Positions 1 through 38,311 of a stretch of 64,000 nucleotides of DNA are shown in pieces (position 1 is the stretch's first letter; the number at the start of each line of letters is the position of its first letter). The translations under genes and the position numbers were made by a program. The notes beneath the pieces were generated by a model, which worked only from the letters and a program-made list of their open reading frames with translations, was not told where the DNA came from and searched no databases. This DNA is from Chaenocephalus aceratus (taxonomy: Eukaryota > Chordata > Actinopteri > Perciformes > Channichthyidae): positions 6,481,628-6,545,627 of the forward strand of contig CM043793.1 in the NCBI GenBank assembly GCA_023974075.1, written 5' to 3'.

Positions 1-2838
1 AATTCAAAGTTCAGGTACAGCTTCAATATATTTGAGGAGAATTCAAATGAGCCGTCTTTATTTGTAGACAGCCAAGCCCCCCTCCTGTGTTCGGTGAAGC
101 ATTATATGCTTAAAAATCCAATGTAGGATATAAACACGACTAAACTGCTATGATAGCAAAGCTGTGGCTTGTGTTTTTGGGGTAATAAAGTCCAAATCAT
201 CGTTGGGCTGTCAGCCAATGAGTGACGTCTGAGGAAGATGAGAAATGTAAATTAAATATTGTTGAGAAAATGCTGCATCTCTTGCATTTATTGACATAGA
301 GGAGCCTTATTGTTTACCTTTTTAATATCATTTTTTGTAATTTTCAATTGCTTGGTTTTCGTGAAATTAGCCTGTTTTCCTATTAAAGTCTAAGAGATTG
401 ATGCATCTCCACAGATCATCTTAAAGGCTTCGGAATCCCCCCCATTGTAGTTAAAAAAAACTGTAAAAACTAGGGCCCCCAAACAGCATCTTGCATAGGG
501 CCCCCAAAAAGCTAGAAACGGCCCTGACTACAGCTCATTGAGGTAAAGAACTATGAGTGTTTAGATAGGCCTAGGTCACTTTAGGATGCATTCACACCTG
601 CCTCAATAGTCCGGTTAAATCGAACCCTGGTGCGTTTAGCCGCTTGGTGCGGTTCATTTGGGTCAGTGTGAACACAATCCGAGACCTCTTAAGTGAACTA
701 AACAACCGGACTCTGGTCCGCTAAAATAGATGGTCTCCGAGCGCTTGCTTGCGAACTCTGGAGCGGTTTATTGCTGATGTGAACGCAGTCCGGACCAAAA
801 CATAGGAAGCGCAGTATTTACGTGTCACAAGAACGCGGATATCTTCAAAATCTTTAGCGAAAGAGTCTTTCAACACATCCGCGGTTGTTTAGTTAAAGAG
901 CGAAGCAGAATGAAGTGTTGAACAGTGTCGTGTAAAATAAAAATTCCCGTCAGCTACATAAAAGTAAGAACACCTGTCGTCGCTGAAACGCCCCTTGTTA
1001 GAGCCATTTTTCCTTTTGTTATTATTGTCTGAATGTTAGGCTTAGTGCTGCGTACCGGTACGCCGAACCGGTACTGGACTTGTAAAAAGTTTCGGTTCAA
1101 GTCCGGTTAAAACCGGAACGTCGGGAACCGGTACTTGGACTCGCAAAGAAACTAGCACTTACGTCTATTCTGGTTTCTGTGGTTATTTAAACATTCCCTG
1201 ATAAACGTTATTCAGTGTCAATAAATGAGTTCTAATCCCAGTGTGCTCAGTGTACAACATCACATGTCATTTCATCTTCGATTCACGGTTTGAAAACGTA
1301 GCATTTCGCCACATGCTAATGCTAACCAGCTCGGTATTGCAAATCCGTATAATGCAGTCATTTCTACTCTCAGACTTTGCATTGAATAACATGTCATTTG
1401 TTTTGGCCACATTAAGGGATAATTTATTAACTGCAAACCAGTTACATAGTCACATTCTAATTCTGCATTCACAATTTTAATAAGATCGCCAAGATTATGA
1501 TGGGAGCAGAGAATTCAAAGTTCAGGTACAGCTTCAATATATTTGAGGAGAATTCAAATGAGCCGTCTTTATTTGTAGACAGCCAAGCCCCCCTCCTGTG
1601 TTCGGTGAAGCATTATATGCTTAAAAATCCAATGTAGGATATAAACACGACTAAACTGCTATGATAGCAAAGCTGTGGCTTGTGTTTTTGGGGTAATAAA
1701 GTCCAAATCATCGTTGGGCTGTCAGCCAATGAGTGACGTCTGAGGAAGATGAGAAATGTAAATTAAATATTGTTGAGAAAATGCTGCATCTCTTGCATTT
1801 ATTGACATAGAGGAGCCTTATAGTTTACCTTTTTAATATCATTTTTTGTAATTTTCAATTGCTTGGTTTTCGTGAAATTAGCCTGTTTTCCTATTAAAGT
1901 CTAAGAGATTGATGCATCTCCACAGATCATCTTAAAGGCTTCGGAATCCCCCCCATTGTAGTTAAAAAAAACTGTAAAAACTAGGGCCCCCAAACAGCAT
2001 CTTGCATAGGGCCCCCAAAAAGCTAGAAACGGCCCTGACTACAGCTCATTGAGGTAAAGAACTATGAGTGTTTAGATAGGCCTAGGTCACTTTAGGATGC
2101 ATTCACACCTGCCTTAATAGTCCGGTTAAATCGAACCCTGGTGCGTTTAGCCGCTTGGTGCGGTTCATTTGGGTCAGTGTGAACACAATCCGAGACCTCT
2201 TAAGTGAACTAAACAACCGGAATCTGGTCCGCTAAAATAGATGGTCTCCGAGCGCTTGCTTGCGAACTCTGGAGCGGTTTATTGCTGATGTGAACGCAGT
2301 CCGGACCAAAACATAGGAAGCGCAGTATTTACGTGTCACAAGAACGCGGATATCTTCAAAATCTTTAGCGAAAGAGTCTTTCAACACATCCGCGGTTGTT
2401 TAGTTAAAGAGCGAAGCAGAATGAAGTGTTGAACAGTGTCGTGTAAAATAAAAATTCTCCGTCAGCTACATAAAAGTAAGAACACCTGTCGTCGCTGAAA
2501 CGCCCCTTGTTAGAGCCATTTTTCCTTTTGTTATTATTGTCTGAATGTTAGGCTTAGTGCTGCGTACCGGTACGCCGAACCGGTACTGGACTTGTAAAAA
2601 GTTTCGGTTCAAGTCCGGTTAAAACCGGAACGTCGGGAACCGGTACTTGGACTCGCAAAGAAACTAGCACTTACGTCTATTCTGGTTTCTGTGGTTATTT
2701 AAACATTCCCTGATAAACGTTATTCAGTGTCAATAAATGAGTGCTAATTCCAGTGTGCTCAGTGTACAACATCACATGTCATTTCATCTTCGATTCACGG
2801 TTTGAAAACGTAGCATTTCGCCACATGCTAATGCTAAC
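1..2838. repeat. 1.33-kb direct repeat (1-1327 and 1512-2838)
   Basis: Bases 1-1327 recur at 1512-2838 with only a handful of differences (for example one inserted T near 2458). The copies are separated by 184 bp (1328-1511) found only once. The left edge may extend outside the window. Both copies contain fragments of DNA transposons (a TGCATTCACACCT end at about 593 and 2104) and hAT-like debris. No gene is seen. Confidence 0.93.
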
Positions 2839-4356
2839 CGGAAGTGAATAATTTTCAGAATAAAAGTATTAAGTTAATAGTGTGAACTTCCGGTATTTTC
2901 AGAATAAAACTGATTTAAATTAAATAGTGTATTTAATTCAAAATTACGCCATATCAACATTGATTTTAATTTCTAACAGTATGTATGTATATCACTATGT
3001 ATGTAGTATGTACTGTATAATGTACACATGTAGAGTGGTAGAAAATACATGGTGTACAGACAGTACAGTACACTCTGATTGTACAGTCACTACAGTGTAG
3101 CCTATACTGTATAGTAGGTGTGTAACAGTGTAATGCGTATAGTCTACTCTACACTCTACCTTTCAGCAACGCTTTAGGGATTTAGGCTCAGTCAGCTCAG
3201 GGACTGTTTGGTTACTTTAGTTTGGTAAATGAAATAAATGTTTGAACTTTGTAGTAGTTCACTGTAGTTGCTGTCATAAGTCATTTGAAGACTAAGTGGC
3301 AAAAAGTGTTTTTTTTACATTTGTACTTTGTAGAGAAATGTAGACACAAGTTGGAAGGGAGCACAATAAACCGGATGAGTTTGAATTTGAGTTGATTATG
3401 AGTTAATTTTCAATTGATAATTAGCTCACAATAAGTTCACTTTAGTTACTCACACAACTTGACACAAGCCATGGGTTCAGGTCCGGACTTATAAGTCCGG
3501 ACCTAAACCTGAACCTCTGGACTTGAGTCCGGACCTGAACCTGAATGTGAGTCCAGGTACGCAGCACTACTTAGGCTTAATAATAATATTAGATTATACT
3601 GTAAATTATCGGCTATTTGTTGTGAGTCACATTATGGTTTAAAATGCAATAAGTTAAGGCTCACTTATTATTTGTTATATGTGCGTCAGTATCACGTGCA
3701 TGGCTATGCCTATATATGGTAGATTGATAGGACACAGCTGGGGGTGATAGACGCGGAAACGGAAAAGTCTTTTGACCGTGTTCTTTTTGTTACTTTGGAA
3801 AATGATACACTTTTTAGTTACTATGAAGCGAAGACATGTGTCCTCCTGAATGTACCGTGTGGATCAATGAATAAAGCTCATCTGATTCGACTACGATCTC
3901 CGCTGAATTGTTTGGAAACAAAGAGAGGCGCGTCAAAACCCACAACCCCGATAGAGGTGGCTATTAAATTGTAGACAAGGATCAAGACGCCACCACACCC
4001 CTCCTTACTGCAGAACGTCTCATTATGTGTTATAATGTTTTTTAATGGACGTTGTCTGATTATATAATCATATGCGCGGGCCGCTAGAGTCTGTTGCTCT
4101 CCAGATTAACAGCAGCATGAGAATAACCTGCCGATGCTCCATCGCTCCAGTAGAAATTGCCGGGATTTGCATTTTTACCCCCTTAATGTCTGACCAATGG
4201 TTGAACAGCATTTCCGTGCACATGACTTGTGTTTAAAGTTTATAGTCCGTTTGAGTTTTGCCTGTGAACGCAAACCGAACCTTCTGAAAAATGAAACAAT
4301 GTAACAAACTGTCGTCTGGTGTGCACCAGAGAGCGGACTATTAGGTGTGAATGCAC
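2100..4356. mobile_element. DNA element with TGCATTCACACC termini
   Basis: The left end GCATTCACACCTGCCTTAAT at 2102 pairs with an inverted AGGTGTGAATGC at about 4341-4354, and both ends carry TAGTCCG just inside. The 1.0-kb hAT element at 2556-3570 is nested in it. No transposase is seen. Target duplications were not found. Confidence 0.45.
2556..3570. mobile_element. Nonautonomous hAT-like element with 8-bp target duplication
   Basis: A terminal AGTGCTGCGTACC is matched by inverted GGTACGCAGCACT at 3556-3568. The flanks TTAGGCTT at 2548-2555 and 3571-3578 are identical, the 8-bp duplication expected of hAT elements. The interior is AT-rich with TCCGGAC-rich subterminal repeats and no transposase. 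The first 280 bp also occur in the upstream direct repeat from 1045, where the right end is missing. Confidence 0.75.
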
Positions 4357-5104
4357 AGTTATCTCAGTGGGTCTCAAACGTGTTGATCACAAATTATGTA
4401 AACACATATTTCCAAGGCACTCCTTTATAATTATTGGGATAAAACAGGTTTGAAATCATTCCAATGTATACTATAGGACAGTAAACCAGACATATCGTTT
4501 TAAACTGGAGATAAAAAAAATATGCATGAATAAAATAGTAAAATAAGATATGAATGAACAACAAAAATAAAATACGTTACATGTATTTGTTATTGGCTAT
4601 GGTAGGTTATTGGTTATGTTCACATACTTATTTGATTATTAAAATGTAAACCGATCTTTTTCATATGGGTGCTTAGAGTTGTACTAGTCTCTAGTAATTC
4701 TGCTTAAAGTGCACCAGATTGAAGCATTTTACTTCAAAATGTTCAAACATTTCTTCCGGTATGCCTGAGAAGGCAGATATGCTTGTTTGTCTCAACAAGA
4801 ACTGTTTTTAAATGGGGGGGGGGTTCCTTTAAACGTTGGACTGTTGCACTGTTGTAGCTTCAGTGGTTCTCAGGTTACAGTTACATAGCAGTGAATATAA
4901 ACAGACTGATTCATGTGAATATTACTGTAAACTAACCCGTGTAAAAGTTGCTCGAATAAATGTAATTTTTTTGGTGGAAGAAGCATGTATCATTTTTTTA
5001 CCCTGCCCCTCAAAGAATCGGAATTGAGAACCGTTAAGAATCGGAATCGGAATCGTGGAAATTCAAACGATACCCAACCCTATTCATGAGAACCTTTTTA
5101 CCCC

Positions 5105-5320
5105 CTTTTTACATTACATGTCACTTGTTAGACACTTTTATCCAAAGCTATTTACATACTCAATACTGTGGGAAATCCCCACAGGAGCAATTTGGGTGAA
5201 GTGTCTTGCCCAGGGACACAACGACATGCTGACTGCAGTGGGGTTTGAACCTGTGACCCCCTGATCGAAACACCAACACACAACTCACTGCACCACACAC
5301 CTCCCTGCTAGAGAGCAGTG
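5105..5320 (-). mobile_element. tRNA-derived SINE with L2-like tail, copy 1
   Basis: On the minus strand a tRNA-like head with B-box GGTTCAAACCCC precedes GTCGTTGTGTCCCTGGGCA and a 3' tail GCTTTGGATAAAAGTGTCT ending in TAATGT repeats. The tail resembles the end of the L2 fragment at 15918-15962, the usual way such SINEs borrow LINE machinery. A second copy is at 33731-33936. Confidence 0.75.
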
Positions 5321-5800
5321 ACTTTCGTGGGAGAAAAAGGTTCCTATGTCTGATTGGCTGGGCGGATTGCAAACCACCCCCCGTAAAACTCCAAAAACGT
5401 TTTGTGAAGCCGCCATTTTATTATCCTCGCATTAGCATTATTAGCATTAGCATTAGCCCAGCGCAGAAACGCAGAGAGACTAACTTATGGGAACACAAAA
5501 GAAAACATGGGAGCGGTGGAGATGAGGAGGTGTCGGCGTTCTGGCGATTTACTCGGGAGGCTTCAGTAGAAGCTGCTAGTCCCCAACTCCGGAGACTTCC
5601 GGCCGGGGACTTTGGGTGGCAGTATACGCCGTGAAGTTGTTTGCGGCCTGCCAGTAAACCCAAAGCAGAAGAAGAAGTGACGTCAGCGGCTTCATTTGCC
5701 TAATCTTCCCCAGGGACTTATTCCGGTGTGAACGCGATCTGCTCTGATGAAGTTCTGATGAACCTTTGTGTGAAAGCGCCTATAACTTATAGAGAAAACC
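5290..5800. repeat. MITE-family repeat (copy A)
   Basis: This segment contains GTGTGAACGCGATCTGCTCT and the phrase TTCTGGCGATTTACTCGG. It recurs, inverted, at 46290-46440 and 47690-47960 and in part at 34562-34858. It is a family of short nonautonomous elements. The open frames in it are not genes. Confidence 0.65.
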
Positions 5801-6760
5801 ACCCTTGAATGATGGGATGGTACACTAAAACCTTTAGGAATCCAAACTATAACAAGATTGATGCAAAACAAGTGACATTTGACCTTTTTAGAGAGATTTA
5901 GAAAAAAAACACTTCTGGGGTAATATGGGTGGATTTTCCATATCTCTGGCCCCCCTTGGTCGATTTTGATGATTGACACCTCTTTTTAACCGTTAGAGCA
6001 AATAGAATCGAGGGGAAGTTCCTCAAATCCATTTAAACATTACCCATTGGTGAATGAGTGATGCATAGCCAGAATGCCCCGGAACCGGAAGCTGTCATAC
6101 ACTCTAATAGCTATCGTAGCAGCTAATATGAAATCTCCGTTATTGACATAAAAATGGAATGATGGATTATCAGTAATTATTTCAAAGTGACACAGACACA
6201 TTGGATTAACCTAGCGATTAACCTTCAGCTGCGTTTTTCTCGTTTTAATGCCATTGAACACTTTTGATCAGAAAACAACAAAGGTAAGACGTTTTGGCCA
6301 TAAAGCTAATTTAGTTTTTGTTGTCGTTTCGCCGCGAGTTCTGATCGCTCAGTAATGATACATATATGTCTGGAATCTGTGGAATCTCAGCTTGCTAATC
6401 GATATCTTGTTTGTGCAGATCCGATAAGTAATAAGGGTATTTTACCTTGAGTTCTGTGCTAAGTGCGTTAGCATTTTTTCGCTCAGGGCTAATTCAGAGC
6501 CTTTGTTATTACCCTTTTGTTTCGTTTAGCTAAAAATGGTTAATATTGACTGATAGCTGAGTTTCTTCCCGTTAAGTGGGTATGACACATTCATAGTTTG
6601 TTAAATATTAAGAAGCCCTCAGATGCTGTTTCTTGCAAGATGTTGCGTTTTGCCCCTGCGGGGCCGTGGGGTTTAACTGGCTAAATCATTAAGCTTATAT
6701 TTGGCAGATCGAACTGTAGCTTTATTGATTGTTTTCTCCTCCATAACTGGATCTGCTGAC

Positions 6761-31126
<24,366 letters not shown>

Positions 31127-31197
31127 CGTGTTCTCCGGTAACTCTCCGACAGACTGACAACAACACACGAAGCTCTCTCTGGCCGCAGTTGCTTTTA

Positions 31198-31207
31198 CTT
31201 TCGTTTC
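31198..31207 (-). promoter_or_regulatory. ISRE in the PARP14-like promoter
   Basis: On the minus strand the sequence is GAAACGAAAG, which fits the ISRE core GAAANNGAAA bound by ISGF3 and IRFs. It lies 72-81 bp upstream of the chosen ATG, flanked by a further AAAAG and close to a GGAAACTT half-site on the plus strand at about 31218. PARP14 family genes are known interferon-stimulated genes, so location and sequence agree. Confidence 0.7.
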
Positions 31208-31489
31208 ATCTCGCAGGGAAACTTAAACCTGCTGGTGACTCACAGAAATACAACGAGGCTTCGACATATTACAAATGACTTCCCGTGGGCTGATAATAAT
31301 ACATATATCCTCAGCAAAATATCAAATAAAACATAGTTTAGGAACAACCTCCCCAGCAGTGCTGTAAAGTAGCCTATAGGTTAACTAAGTAGATTTACTC
31401 AAGTACTGTACTTAAGTACAATTTGTATATACTTCTACCCAACTACAATTCAGAGTAGCCTACAATCATTCGTTGATGGTCCCTAAATG

Positions 31490-32402
31490 AGTTCATAATA
31501 TGGACTGGACTCATTTTAGGGACCAACGAAGTGCTGTTATTATCGTCAGGATAATTAATTCAAGCTCTTCTCTCTTCATCATGATACCTAATAACTTAAA
31601 AACACTTTCAGAAATGAATACTGGTCTGTACACAGCAGACACACCTCTTTATATTGAACTTTGGTACTTGCTTTATTTACTATGAATATTTGTATTGAAA
31701 TGTCAGCGTTTTTCTTCAATAGTTGAAGTCATTTGACCTAATATCTTCAAATCCATTTCAGAATGTAATACTATCTTTACACATCAGACACACCTGATTA
31801 TAATAGATATTGGTCCTTCCTTCATTATTTATTAATATTTATATTGAAAATGCAGTGTTTTTGATTTAATAGCATATATGTGACCTTATAACTTCAAATC
31901 ACTCTTATAAATTAATACTAGTCTGTAGACAGAAGACATACCTCTTCATATTGGATTTGGTACTTCCTCTATTTCATATTAATGTGTTTATTGAATATGC
32001 AGTACATATTTTCAATAGCTTCTCTGTCATGTGACCTAATAACTTCAAAAAACTCTCAGAAATTAATACTAGTCTGTACACAGCAGACACATCTCTTTAT
32101 ATTGGATTTGGGTACTTCTTTTATTTAATATTACAATTTTTATTGAAAATCCAGGTGTTTTTTTTCAAGCACCCTGGCTCATATTGCAGTGCCAATGTTT
32201 GTCCAGCAGGTGTCAGTGCAGCTCCACGCACAGTGATGCTGCCGGCACCACGTGTCTTGTGATTTTTATGTTTGTATTGAAAATTCAGGTTTTTTTTCAA
32301 TAGCTTCTCTGTCATGTGACAACATAACTTCATACTCAGAAATCAATACTTGTCTGTACACAGCAGACACACCTCTTTATATTGGATTTTGGTAGGCCTA
32401 CT
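31490..32402. repeat. Tandem repeat of about 148 bp (about five copies), interrupted
   Basis: The phrase GTCTGTACACAGCAGACAC recurs at about 31624, 31772, 31921, 32070 and 32352, each followed by CCTCTTTATATTGGATTT or a variant. The last interval is lengthened by about 140 bp of other DNA. The array resumes at 37938 (TACTTTATTCAATATT), showing that it was split by the 5.5-kb insertion. Confidence 0.8.
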
Positions 32403-32729
32403 CAGTGGCGTTTTTATATGTACAAAAGTGGTGGGGCACAAAAAACTTAGATGTCTGAAGCTTCTGCAGTGACGTGCAGTGAGGTTCGTGGCTGGTGAGG
32501 CACTGCCACTGACTCTTCAGGTTTACAAATATTATATTTTGACCTAAATCAAAATATAATATTATTTTCAAAAGCTTTTTTTGTCTGATGCTTCAATTAA
32601 TTTTAAACAGACAGTTCAACAGAAGGATACCCACAAAATGTAATTTTATCATTTAAATATTGAATTGTTCTCTCTTAGTAAGATACCATTTTCAATAAAA
32701 TGGTGGTCTTACCTTGACTTGAAGATTAA

Positions 32730-34205
32730 GTCCATTTGCCTATCCTTCTCATGGGAGCCTGCCTGCAGACCTCCACTCTCAGGACAGTTCCGGTGCAGAC
32801 CTCCACTCTCAGGACACCTCCACTGTCAGTACAGGAAGTGACGATTCTGACGCGTTTTTTCCCCGCCCACCGAAGGACTCGTTTGATGGAAGTTTTCAAA
32901 TCACAATGGAGACTCATCACGGAGGTGATGAGTCCGACCACCGTGCACTTTGGGTCGGCCTTGGTCAAGCCCTTTTGACCCCCCCAGCCTGGTTCTCGTA
33001 AAAGTTTTTCGCTCAAATGACACCATGGAGATATGTAACGGGAGTTGACAGGGGACTCTGCCCGCCTCACGAGTGCCTATTTTCGAACACTTTTTTCCAC
33101 TTTTCCCCGGTTTTATTATTTTTTAGGTTATTTCACCCGGTTTCTACCGGGGACATTGCCCGGTCTCGGGTGTCCCCCCACGGCCTGTGTCCAGCCCCCC
33201 CCCCCCCCACACTCATCCATATATTAACGGATTTTGACAATTGTTGTTGCATTTTTCTCCTCTCACTGATCGAATGGCAAACGCGACCCACTGTCGGAGG
33301 GCCTCTGCGCCGGCCGATATGAAGCGTGACCAAGACGCACCGTCCAGGGGTCCCACGGGTCCCGCAGCGGGGTGGAGGTTCCCAGCTGGAACCTCTCCAC
33401 CTCCGCCGCGGTGCACCCGGCAAACACGGTTGTTTCTCGAACCTTCCACTGTTGTCTAGCGGGTGTAACTAAAATACAAGATGTCGTATTTATATATATA
33501 AATAAATAAATATCTATATAGATAATAAGTGTCAGTGCTATTTTATGTTGTATTAGCGTGCATTTCCTCTTCGGAAAGTGGTGCTGTACTGAGAGTAAAC
33601 AATACAAGGTGTCCCTATTTTTATATACATCTATATATACTTTATGTATATAATAAGTGTCAGTACGATTTTATTTTGTATTTGCGTGCATTTCCTGTTC
33701 TGAAAGTGGCGCTGCGGCTGTACTGATAGTAACTACATTACATTACATGTCTCTTGTTAGACGCTTTTATCCAAAGCGACTTCCATACTCAATACTGTGG
33801 GAAATCCCCACAGGAGCAATTTGGGGTGAAGTGTCTTGCCCAGGGACACAACGACATGCTGACTGCAGTGGGGTTTGAACCTGTGACCCCCTGAACCCAA
33901 CACCAAGGCTCTATCAATTGCGCCACACGCCTCATGATAGTAACTACAATACAAGATGTCCGTATATATCTATTCTATATATATACATATATACATATGT
34001 ATTATATTAAGTGTCACGATCCGATTTTATTTTGTATTTGCGTGCATTTCCTGTTTGGAAAGTGGCACTGTGGTGATTTTATTTTGGAATTCTTAGCGAG
34101 CACTTCCTGTACTGACAGTGGAGGTGTCCTGAGAGTGGAGGTCTGCACCGGAACTGTCCTGAGAGTGGAGGTCTGCAGGCAGACCCCTCTCATCCTTCTG
34201 GACAA
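32730..34205. mobile_element. 1.5-kb element with about 100-bp inverted ends
   Basis: GCCTGCAGACCTCCACTCTC, repeated at 32759-32830 with a second copy of its core, is mirrored at about 34108-34190. Inside are a C-rich segment (33000-33470) without a recognised product, four to five tandem copies of an approximately 105-bp unit (GTCAGTGC...GCGTGCATTTCC, 33520-34070) and a SINE. Confidence 0.65.
33731..33936 (-). mobile_element. tRNA-derived SINE with L2-like tail, copy 2
   Basis: It has the same layout as the copy at 5105-5320. On the minus strand an A-box-like GGCGCAATTGATAGAGCC and a B-box GGTTCAAACCCC are followed by the body and the tail GTCGCTTTGGATAAAAGCG. It is inserted in the 105-bp tandem repeat. 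Confidence 0.8.
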
Positions 34206-34559
34206 AAATCTCTATTACTTTTTTGTAAAAGTCCTCCTTATGTTCTTGTAGTTTCAAAAGTCTATCATAAATCTAATCTAATCAATATATTTATGATTTG
34301 AAAATTATAAAAGTAGGGTAGACATGTGGATATTATCCGGCTGAACAAAACGTGCATTTATCTAACAGCTACGTTTCCCACAGATCTTATTTGGAGCTAT
34401 TTTATAAAATCCTATGGAGAAATCTCATTGCTTTTTTGTCGAGGGAAGCCATGCGCAGCTTACTTCCGGGTTTTAGGACGCGTCACTGCAGCTCTCTCGT
34501 CTCCTCTTCACACACCACACTCGCGGCACACGTACTTACAGCCAATCAGCTCTGAATAG

Positions 34560-34858
34560 CCGCGTTCACACTGCGGTACTTTTCCCACAAAGGTTCATGC
34601 GAACTTAGTCCAACTCCGGGGACTTCCGGCCGGGGACTTTGGGCGGCAGTATACGCCGTGAAGTGGTTTGCGGCCTGCCAGTAAACCCAAAGCAGAAGAA
34701 GAAGAAGTTACGTCAGCGGCTTCATTTGCCTAATCCACCCCCAGGGACTTTTCCGGTGTGAACGCGATCTGTACTTAGTTCATGCGAACTAAAGAGTTTG
34801 CATGAACTAAGTTCGCATGAACCTTTGTGGGAAAAGTACCGCAGTGTGAACGCGGCTA
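34560..34858. mobile_element. 300-bp MITE with about 48-bp inverted ends
   Basis: TAGCCGCGTTCACACTGCGG at the left is matched by CCGCAGTGTGAACGCGGCTA at the right, and the arms extend through ACTTTTCCCACAAAGGTTCA. A lone terminal piece of the same family occurs at 35218-35240, and related copies are at 5720-5790 and 51740-51860. Confidence 0.85.
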
Positions 34859-34913
34859 ATGATGTGAGATGACGTATGGTGGGGATGGCAGTTCTATGCA
34901 TAGATATATAAAC

Positions 34914-35911
<998 letters not shown>

Positions 35912-36209
35912 ATATAAACACTAGATGGCTCAAGGGGGAGTCGCCAACTATTGCTACAGCTGTTGTAAGGTGAGTGAATTGCACAAACATACTCTTAACT
36001 CGCTGAAATCTTGACTGATTTACAAACGGTTTGGTTTATTATAAACGTTATTATCATGTTGGAGAGACAACAAGACATGTTGAAAAAAAAGTTAATGATT
36101 ATAATTATAAGTATGCAGTATCATAACTACATCTTAGATGTTTATAACGAACCAAACCGTTTGAAAATTGAGCAATCTACGGTTTTTCAATAGTGCACCA
36201 TAGACTTAC

Positions 36210-36850
36210 GGCCCGTCTACACTACAGCGTCGACAGCGTCGGAAGCTCCAAGCTGCTCCAAGCTGCCCATTCACTTTCAATGGGGTGACGTCACGTAGCC
36301 GCGCTTTTTCGCCGAACTGAATTGTGGGTAGCAGAGCGAGGCGTCTCAGGCGTCCCAGGCGACCAGAAATTGAACATTGTTCAACTTCTGGTCGCCGGAG
36401 TAGCCAGCGCCAGCCAATCAAATCCCGTTTCCCAAAATCTGACAGCTGAAGCGCTAGCCAATCAAACCGCGTTTAAGCTGGGAGAGATATCCCGCCGTTC
36501 ATTTCTATATTTCAAAAAAAGTCGGAGGAGAAACTAACTATCGCCGTAGCGAATCACCCGGTTTTGTATGACCAGACCCTCTTCACCTACCGGGATACAA
36601 ACCGGAGGAACCAGGCATGGAGGGAGGTGGCAGAGACAGTGGGGGAAACTGCTAGGTTTTCGCCTGTTTGGGGAGTTTATATATATATTGCTCGCATAAA
36701 ATCCCCGGGGGTTTTTGCTTTGTATGTCGGGGGCGGGAGATTCATGTGATTGGTTGTTGGCCGTGTTGCTTGAATAAAATCCCCAAGCTCCAGACACGCC
36801 CAGCTCCAAGCTATTTTTGGAGCTGTAGTGTGGACGCTCCGTTAATGTTA
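36210..36850. mobile_element. MITE with GTCTACACTACAGC termini
   Basis: GTCTACACTACAGCGTC on the left and inverted GAGCTGTAGTGTGGACGC on the right enclose about 600 bp that include a GACCAGAAnTTGAACA hairpin at 36361-36394. No coding content was recognised. Confidence 0.55.
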
Positions 36851-38311
36851 TGAATGAGCGAGCTGCCTGTGGCAAGATGGCCGCCATGTGGCAACGTCGG
36901 TCTCCATTGGCCAGCAGCGCGGGTGAGTCATCTAGTGTTTATATATATATATATCTATGGTTCTATGGGGACCTAACTTCCTCTAGGGGGGTGTTCTCCC
37001 CCGGGAAGATTTTTTCTTAAATATTGAAGTTGAAAGCATCAATCTGGTGCACTTTGAGAGCAAAATGAAGAGATCTATGGAAACATCTCTCAACACCCAG
37101 ATGAAACAGAACTGTAAGCAGATTTACTTTTTCTTTATGGATATTTTAAAAATCACTCTCCTTTCAAACTGTATTCTTGTTTATTAATAAGAACTTTTTT
37201 TACTGTCATATTGTATTTTATACCTGTTTACTTTATTCTCTTGTTTTTTTATAACTATAATGATCATATAAAGATGTGCGTTTACCTCACTGGTTGGAGA
37301 ACAAGCTTCTTATATTCGTTAGCATAGCTAGCTAACCAGATGCTAATAACAACAAAGTTATTGACTGTATGATCAGTATGACAGATGAATAGATCGCCAC
37401 TGGGCTTTCAACTAAGACACAGCCACGCAGGAACTGCAGCATGTGTACGGCTCCTTATGGGTACTGCCATTGTTAAAGTCCCGGAGCGGCGTTCTGCTCT
37501 CCGTCAGAACTACACCCCTGTCAGACGAGACATATACCACGTGATGACACGTTAGGCTCGTGTTGTGTTCATGGACCCTGACCGTTGTCAGGAAAAACAG
37601 GCACTCGCTTGTTTAATTATTTTGCGGTCTAGATTTCTTTAGTTTTTTTCTTTTTTGCGTGTGTTTATAAATTACCTCGAGGGCCACACCAAATGCTCTC
37701 GCGGGCCGTATACGGAGGTTCCCCACCCCTGCTGTAGACACTAATTAGAAGAACACAGACTAAAACAGCAATGTACAGACGAATCAGATGATTACACATG
37801 ATCTTAAAATATATTTAATATATTTTTTAATTAATTTTTTGTATTTTTTTGTAATCATTATTTTTAATACTTTCTGCTGACACTAGGTGGGGCTGTGCCA
37901 CACCTGCCCCTAATGACCAGTCGCCACTGGGCCTACTTACTTTATTCAATATTATTATTTGTACTGAAAAATGACGGGTTGTGAATAATTTCACACCGCA
38001 TTTTCTTCAGGAATTGCATTCTCTAGTCTAGTTATCTACTGCACATACAGGTGAGGTTTTGCCAACTGAAGATGCAGTGTTAAAGACACAATAAAACACT
38101 TTATTTCATCACATAGGAGGAATACATTGATTTCATTCAATTAAAATCCTTGTTGAGTAAATACGCTCATATGTGTGTAAGCATTGAGATACATGACTTG
38201 AACAAACTGATGTAACATGACAAACATTTTTCTGTGTCCACTTATTAGTCTGATGTTAGAAATGGAGACGAGGTGTCTTCATAATGTTCTGTTCACGGCA
38301 TCTGGCAAGCA

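Noticed and set aside
3744..3974. Frame with AETEKSFDRV, similar to a LINE reverse-transcriptase motif
   Set aside because: The rest shows no reverse-transcriptase signature and the DNA lies within a hAT/MITE cluster; probably chance.
33000..33470. GC-rich stretch resembling a CpG-island exon
   Set aside because: No frame with domain similarity and it lies inside a transposon with inverted ends.
33738..33935. tRNA gene candidate (A and B boxes)
   Set aside because: No complete cloverleaf; it is the head of a tRNA-derived SINE that recurs at 5105-5320.
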